In this document: piece after piece, positions 17,793 to 20,841 of the stretch | Numbering within the stretch: the first letter of the stretch is position 1 | Layout: each line of letters starts with the position of its first letter | Assembly (NCBI GenBank): GCA_020697025.1 | Contig: JAJFBO010000002.1 | Coordinates: 1 to 20,841 of the forward strand | Direction of reading: 5' to 3' | From: Burkholderiales bacterium | Lineage (GTDB): Bacteria > Pseudomonadota > Gammaproteobacteria > Burkholderiales > UBA11063 | DNA length: 20,841 nucleotides | The notes under the pieces: generated by a model | The model's database searches: none | The model's input: only the letters and a program-made list of their open reading frames with translations | What the model was told of the DNA's origin: nothing | Translations under genes and position numbers: made by a program

Positions 17793-19511
17793 ATGAGAAA
17801 ACTCATTTGCTTTATTATTTTAATATTGTCTCTAACTTATTCATACTCCTCAAACATCTTAGAGTCATTCTCGCATAATCCGGTAAACCAGATATCTCCA
17901 AGGCAGGCCTTTGGAGTGACTGCAGTTTTAAAATCTGCCTCGATTGTCAAATTACACTTTGCTATTATGCCAGGTTTTTATATCTATAAAGACAATCTTA
18001 CAATTAAAAGCAATAACCCCAGAGCTTTTACTAATGATGATATTTATCTGCCAGCTGGAATCGGAATAGATATTTTTAATGGCAGTTCTTATGTCAAAGA
18101 AACTACACTAAACAAAAGCTTTGATGTAAATATCCGGCTAAAACATCCAGTGAATAACCTGGTAGTTACAGTTGAATTTCTTGGTTGTGACGGAAAAAGT
18201 ATATGTTACCCGCCACAACATTATCAATTTGATTTATTTAAAACTAATTCGTTATTTAGTAATTTCAAGAATTTATTTTTCTCCATATATTCTGGGGCAG
18301 CCAGTAAGGGCGCTATTAACCCATTTGAATTATTTCTGGTATTTTTTCTTGCAGGCTTTGCCATTAGTCTTACTCCCTGCATGTACCCTCTATATCCAAT
18401 TGCATTAAGTACAATTAGTCAAATGGCAACTAAAAAAAGTAATATTATAAAATTAACTTTATGCTATATCCATGGCATTTCCCTAATTTATGTACTTATG
18501 GGAATAATTGCAGCCCTTACAGGACAGTTATTAGTTACTTTTATTCAGGCCCCGGTTTTTATTTTATTAAGCAGTTGTATTTTTTTATTTTTAGGCTTGG
18601 CAATGTTTGATCTGTTAGACATTAAACTTCCTAATAGATTACTTAATTATATTCATATTAAAACTACAAATCTAAATAATAGCAGATATGTTTCAACCTT
18701 TATATTAGGAGTATTATCTTCATTCTTATTAGGCCCATGTATAACACCCCCACTAGTTATTGCAATTAGCTATATTGCAAGTCACGGTAATGTTTTAAGC
18801 GGAGTTTTAGGATTATATGCTATTAGTTTAGGTATGGGCTTACCTATTCTAATTTTATCTACCGCTGGCAAAAAATTGCTGCCTAAATCTGGGGCCTGGA
18901 TGAATGGTATAAAATATATTTTGGGAGGGATTATTATTGCTGTAGCAATTTATATGGCCCATCCTTTAGTAAATCTGGGTAATCCGATGCTGGGTATAGG
19001 TACTATATGTTTTATAGCTGCTTTAGTTTTTTTTATGTTAAAAAAATTTAATAAATCCAATTTAGAATTATTAATTCATAAATTTATGCCGATATTACTG
19101 ATAATCATTGGCCTGGTCTTCATATTTTTTGGCTACAAGATGCCTGCTGTACCAACACAGCCTTTAACACCTTATCATATAGTTAATACACAACAACTAC
19201 GCCAGGTAGTACAGGAAAGTACTAAACCAGTGATAATTATTGTGTCGGCAAAATGGTGTAGTGTATGTCGGGAATTAGAAGCAACAACCTTCAGAGATAA
19301 AAATGTAATAAATAAATTTAAGCAGTATACAGTTATATATTTTGATATTACGGACAATAAGCGTGACAGCGCCATATTTTTGCATCAATATGCATTATAT
19401 GGGCCGCCAGCTATGATAATTTTAGATAAGAATAAAGTCTTACAGGATAAAATTATCGGATATATCAGTGGCGCCGATTTAATTCGGCGCATAGGAGTGC
19501 TTAACTATTAG
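17793..19511 (+). CDS. dsbD: Thiol:disulfide interchange protein DsbD
   Basis: Carries electrons from cytosolic thioredoxin across the inner membrane to periplasmic oxidoreductases such as DsbC. Its 572 residues match the family (about 565). A signal peptide (about 1-19) precedes the periplasmic alpha domain with C132 and C138 in G-C-D-G-K-S-I-C-Y-P-P. Eight or so membrane helices (about 177-450) include C196 in T-P-C-M-Y-P and C316 in G-P-C-I-T-P-P. The C-terminal thioredoxin-like domain has C489-S-V-C492 in the W-C-x-x-C motif. All six redox cysteines are present. It is the last gene of the gsp run, fitting a need for correct disulfides in secreted proteins, and overlaps the convergent phosphoesterase gene by 4 bases. 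Confidence 0.96.
   Translation: MRKLICFIILILSLTYSYSSNILESFSHNPVNQISPRQAFGVTAVLKSASIVKLHFAIMPGFYIYKDNLTIKSNNPRAFTNDDIYLPAGIGIDIFNGSSYVKETTLNKSFDVNIRLKHPVNNLVVTVEFLGCDGKSICYPPQHYQFDLFKTNSLFSNFKNLFFSIYSGAASKGAINPFELFLVFFLAGFAISLTPCMYPLYPIALSTISQMATKKSNIIKLTLCYIHGISLIYVLMGIIAALTGQLLVTFIQAPVFILLSSCIFLFLGLAMFDLLDIKLPNRLLNYIHIKTTNLNNSRYVSTFILGVLSSFLLGPCITPPLVIAISYIASHGNVLSGVLGLYAISLGMGLPILILSTAGKKLLPKSGAWMNGIKYILGGIIIAVAIYMAHPLVNLGNPMLGIGTICFIAALVFFMLKKFNKSNLELLIHKFMPILLIIIGLVFIFFGYKMPAVPTQPLTPYHIVNTQQLRQVVQESTKPVIIIVSAKWCSVCRELEATTFRDKNVINKFKQYTVIYFDITDNKRDSAIFLHQYALYGPPAMIILDKNKVLQDKIIGYISGADLIRRIGVLNY
19471..19490. terminator. GC-rich hairpin at the dsbD/phosphoesterase junction
   Basis: The perfect seven-base arms GCGCCGA and TCGGCGC surround the loop TTTAAT. 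It stands out in AT-rich DNA and sits within the last codons of dsbD and just past the stop of the convergent minus-strand gene. Neither side has a strong T run, so it may be a transcript-end or mRNA-protecting hairpin rather than a classic terminator. Confidence 0.4.
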
Positions 19512-20425
19512 TAATAGTATTGACTAAAGTCCTGCTCTTCATTTCCTGGCAATGGAGAAACTAACACATAAATTGGACGATGTTGTTCATCAATATTATA
19601 GTCTGTCATATCAAAAAGAACATCTTGCGGTGCCTGTTTAATCATTGAATTTGTAGAATAAACTTTATCAAAGTGGCTATTATAACCATTGCTGCTGCAG
19701 CATGATTTTACTTGTGCAGACAACGCATCATTTATTGCCGTAATACCAGTTTTAAGCGTATTTATAATTCCTTGATATCCATAAAAATTTTCACCAATTT
19801 CATTCATATCACCAGCCATAATCACTCTTACCTTATCAGCAGTAAGATTATTTTGTTTAAGTATGGTATTAAAGCCGTTTGTAAAGCCTGAATTAGCCAA
19901 ATTAGCGGCCGTCCCTTCCCAACTATATCTCCCTATATGTGGAAAATGTACACTTATAAATAAGACTGGTTTATTATTAGCCGATTGCTTACTTTTAAAC
20001 AATGCCATTGAATATGGTCTGTCATCTACACCAGTACATTGATCTGTAAACCCTCCACTGAAATCAGAACCTATTTTTTGCCACTTCGTGTTATCGTATA
20101 TAATCTGAGTAGCATCAAAATGACAATCACTATAAACTCCACTCCATCTACTTGTACCTAAAACTTGATCTAAGTGAGTTTTATTATTTATACCTTGTTC
20201 TGTTGTTTGTACCAAGTTTATAAAATCAACCTGGGAAGCGTTAATTTTATTCTTAATTGAAAGAATCTCTCTACTTTGAGTTGCTGGAACACTCCATCCG
20301 CCATTTGCCACTGAAGTATTACCTTTTACATTCCAGCTTATCACACCTATAGTACTATCAGCCATAGAGCCTGCTGCGAATGAAATTAAAATTGAACCTA
20401 ATAGTAAACCTTTACTCAACATCAT
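19508..20425 (-). CDS. Exported endonuclease/exonuclease/phosphatase-family protein (DNase I/CdtB fold)
   Basis: A protein of 305 residues with a signal peptide (about 1-22). The metal-dependent phosphoesterase fold is shown by W-N-V-K-G with N32, acidic E76 in V-Q-T-T-E, H160 in S-V-H-F-P-H, D206/N208 in M-A-G-D-M-N-E, and D279/H282 in the final D-E-Q-H-R-P strand. These match the DNase I-like catalytic His, Asp, Asn and His set. The N-G-G-W stretch after the first motif recalls CdtB toxins, but other members cut lipid or inositol phosphates, so the substrate is open. Four cysteines (C101, C130, C242, C243) could form disulfides. ATG codons are at 20425 and 20422; the second has better spacing from AAGG (8 bases). 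No cdtA or cdtC partner lies alongside. The position beside a secretion cluster and dsbD suggests a secreted enzyme. Confidence 0.85.
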   Translation of the reverse strand: MMLSKGLLLGSILISFAAGSMADSTIGVISWNVKGNTSVANGGWSVPATQSREILSIKNKINASQVDFINLVQTTEQGINNKTHLDQVLGTSRWSGVYSDCHFDATQIIYDNTKWQKIGSDFSGGFTDQCTGVDDRPYSMALFKSKQSANNKPVLFISVHFPHIGRYSWEGTAANLANSGFTNGFNTILKQNNLTADKVRVIMAGDMNEIGENFYGYQGIINTLKTGITAINDALSAQVKSCCSSNGYNSHFDKVYSTNSMIKQAPQDVLFDMTDYNIDEQHRPIYVLVSPLPGNEEQDFSQYYY

Positions 20426-20434
20426 AACAACCTT

Positions 20435-20467
20435 CCATATAAATGTATGATATATTTCTATATATGG
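20435..20467 (-). repeat. Inverted repeat reaching the ribosome binding site of the phosphoesterase gene
   Basis: The arms CCATATA (20435-20441) and TATATGG (20461-20467) are a perfect seven-base match. On the minus-strand RNA the second arm ends in the GG that begins GGAAGG (20431-20436), the ribosome binding site. An inner AU dyad could lengthen the stem. The structure could limit access to the site. Confidence 0.5.
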
Positions 20468-20473
20468 AGTTGC

Positions 20474-20528
20474 TGTAATCTAAACTCATATAACTTAAAA
20501 TTTTAAGAATAAGTTTAATTAGATTACA
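20474..20528 (-). repeat. Nested inverted repeat in the phosphoesterase leader
   Basis: The outer arms are TGTAATCTAAACT (20474-20486) and AGTTTAATTAGATTACA (20512-20528), which pair as 8 plus 5 bases with a four-base bulge. Inside lies a perfect 14-base palindrome CTTAAAATTTTAAG (20494-20507). It is placed between the promoter and the start codon, so it could be an RNA hairpin or a protein-binding operator. Confidence 0.55.
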
Positions 20529-20548
20529 ATAACCACACCGTGAATAAT

Positions 20549-20578
20549 ATTATAGCATAATCATATCTTTAATGTCAA
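20549..20578 (-). promoter_or_regulatory. Consensus sigma70 promoter of the phosphoesterase gene
   Basis: On the minus strand an exact TTGACA (20578-20573) and exact TATAAT (20554-20549) are 18 bases apart, and TGC directly before the -10 makes it an extended -10 as well. Predicted start is near 20542, leaving a leader of about 117 bases. This is the strongest promoter by eye in the window. Confidence 0.75.
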
Positions 20579-20606
20579 TAGCTTTCAATGGCAACGCTTT
20601 TCAAGG

Positions 20607-20618
20607 ACAATATATTGT
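20607..20618. repeat. 12-base palindrome overlapping the sucC -35
   Basis: ACAATATATTGT is a perfect palindrome, further flanked by ACGCT (20594-20598) and AGCGT (20619-20623). It overlaps the presumed sucC -35 and lies upstream of the divergent phosphoesterase promoter, so it is a candidate operator. Confidence 0.4.
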
Positions 20619-20644
20619 AGCGTCCACGCAGTCAGGGATATGAT
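20615..20644 (+). promoter_or_regulatory. Possible sigma70 promoter of sucC
   Basis: TTGTAG (20615-20620) and TATGAT (20639-20644) are separated by 18 bases; each matches consensus at four or five of six positions. The start would lie near 20651, with a leader of about 34 bases containing AGGGA (20673-20677). Confidence 0.4.
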
Positions 20645-20684
20645 AAAATAGTGTACTGAATTTAAATCTTTTAGGGACTTTTTT

Positions 20685-20841
20685 ATGAATTTACATGAAT
20701 ATCAAGCTAAAGAGTTATTAGCTAAATACGGCCTGCGTGTACAAAGCGGAATATTAGCAACTACACCTGCTGAAGCCGGTAATGCATATGACCGCTTAGA
20801 TGGAAAATGCGCAGTAGTAAAAGCACAAGTACATGCTGGCG
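20685..20841 (+). CDS. sucC: Succinyl-CoA synthetase beta subunit, N-terminal part (continues past window)
   Basis: The first 52 codons are present. [12 protein letters not shown] at the start and V-V-K-A-Q-V-H-A-G at the end of the visible part are diagnostic of the SucC ATP-grasp domain; the Lys and following loop contribute to nucleotide binding. SucC with SucD makes succinate and ATP (or GTP) from succinyl-CoA in the citric acid cycle. AGGGA lies 7 bases before the ATG. The 259-base gap to the divergent phosphoesterase gene holds both promoters. sucD is expected downstream but is outside the window. Confidence 0.95.
   Translation, partial: MNLHEYQAKELLAKYGLRVQSGILATTPAEAGNAYDRLDGKCAVVKAQVHAG

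Noticed and set aside
19508..20425. Naming the exported phosphoesterase cdtB
   Set aside because: Catalytic motifs are shared by the whole superfamily, and no CdtA, CdtC or other B-subunit gene is adjacent, so a toxin name is not justified.

Overview
The window is AT-rich chromosomal DNA from a Gram-negative proteobacterium. A lipoprotein subunit of the outer-membrane BAM machine (bamE), a type II secretion secretin and a DsbD thiol reductase all imply an outer membrane and periplasm. The first 52 residues of SucC and the Gly-rich loops in GspD look most like Betaproteobacteria; a low-GC Neisseriales-type lineage is my best guess, made from family resemblance only. Nearly every gene is a recognisable housekeeping or envelope gene. 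I see no transposon, prophage, CRISPR array, tRNA or rRNA, and no gene-free stretch longer than about 260 bases.

Layout. 1-360 is the 3' end of an unrecognised gene. 609-3577 (minus) is a leuS-Dabb pair. 3823-7926 (plus) holds a two-PAS hybrid sensor kinase whose end overlaps an MsrB-MsrA fusion gene, then an ssb gene, hemJ and a hotdog thioesterase. 7929-11258 (minus) reads bamE, nadB, fdx, CDF metal transporter with gaps of only 5-15 bases, so it is probably one operon; nadB is interrupted by an in-frame TAA. Divergent from bamE is fur (11376-11786) with a clear sigma70 promoter. 11862-17778 (plus) is a type II secretion cluster gspC-gspD-gspE-gspF, followed after 14 bases by dsbD. 19508-20425 (minus) encodes an exported DNase I/CdtB-type phosphoesterase convergent with dsbD. 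The window ends in the start of sucC.

How the genes fit together. GspC, D, E and F provide the clamp, outer-membrane pore, ATPase and platform of a secretion machine for folded periplasmic proteins; DsbD supplies reducing power for disulfide handling, and the neighbouring exported phosphoesterase, with four cysteines, is a plausible client. Fur, Fdx and the CDF exporter sit together, suggesting metal handling. The sensor kinase is translationally overlapped with the methionine sulfoxide reductase, which points to a redox or stress link.

Best leads for follow-up: (1) the nonsense codon in nadB; (2) the exported phosphoesterase gene, which has a perfect-consensus promoter and a leader of about 117 bases with two inverted repeats, one running into the ribosome binding site; (3) the hybrid kinase, which has a complete receiver, no output domain and an unusually short ATPase region. 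I did not find a clearly new multi-gene system.
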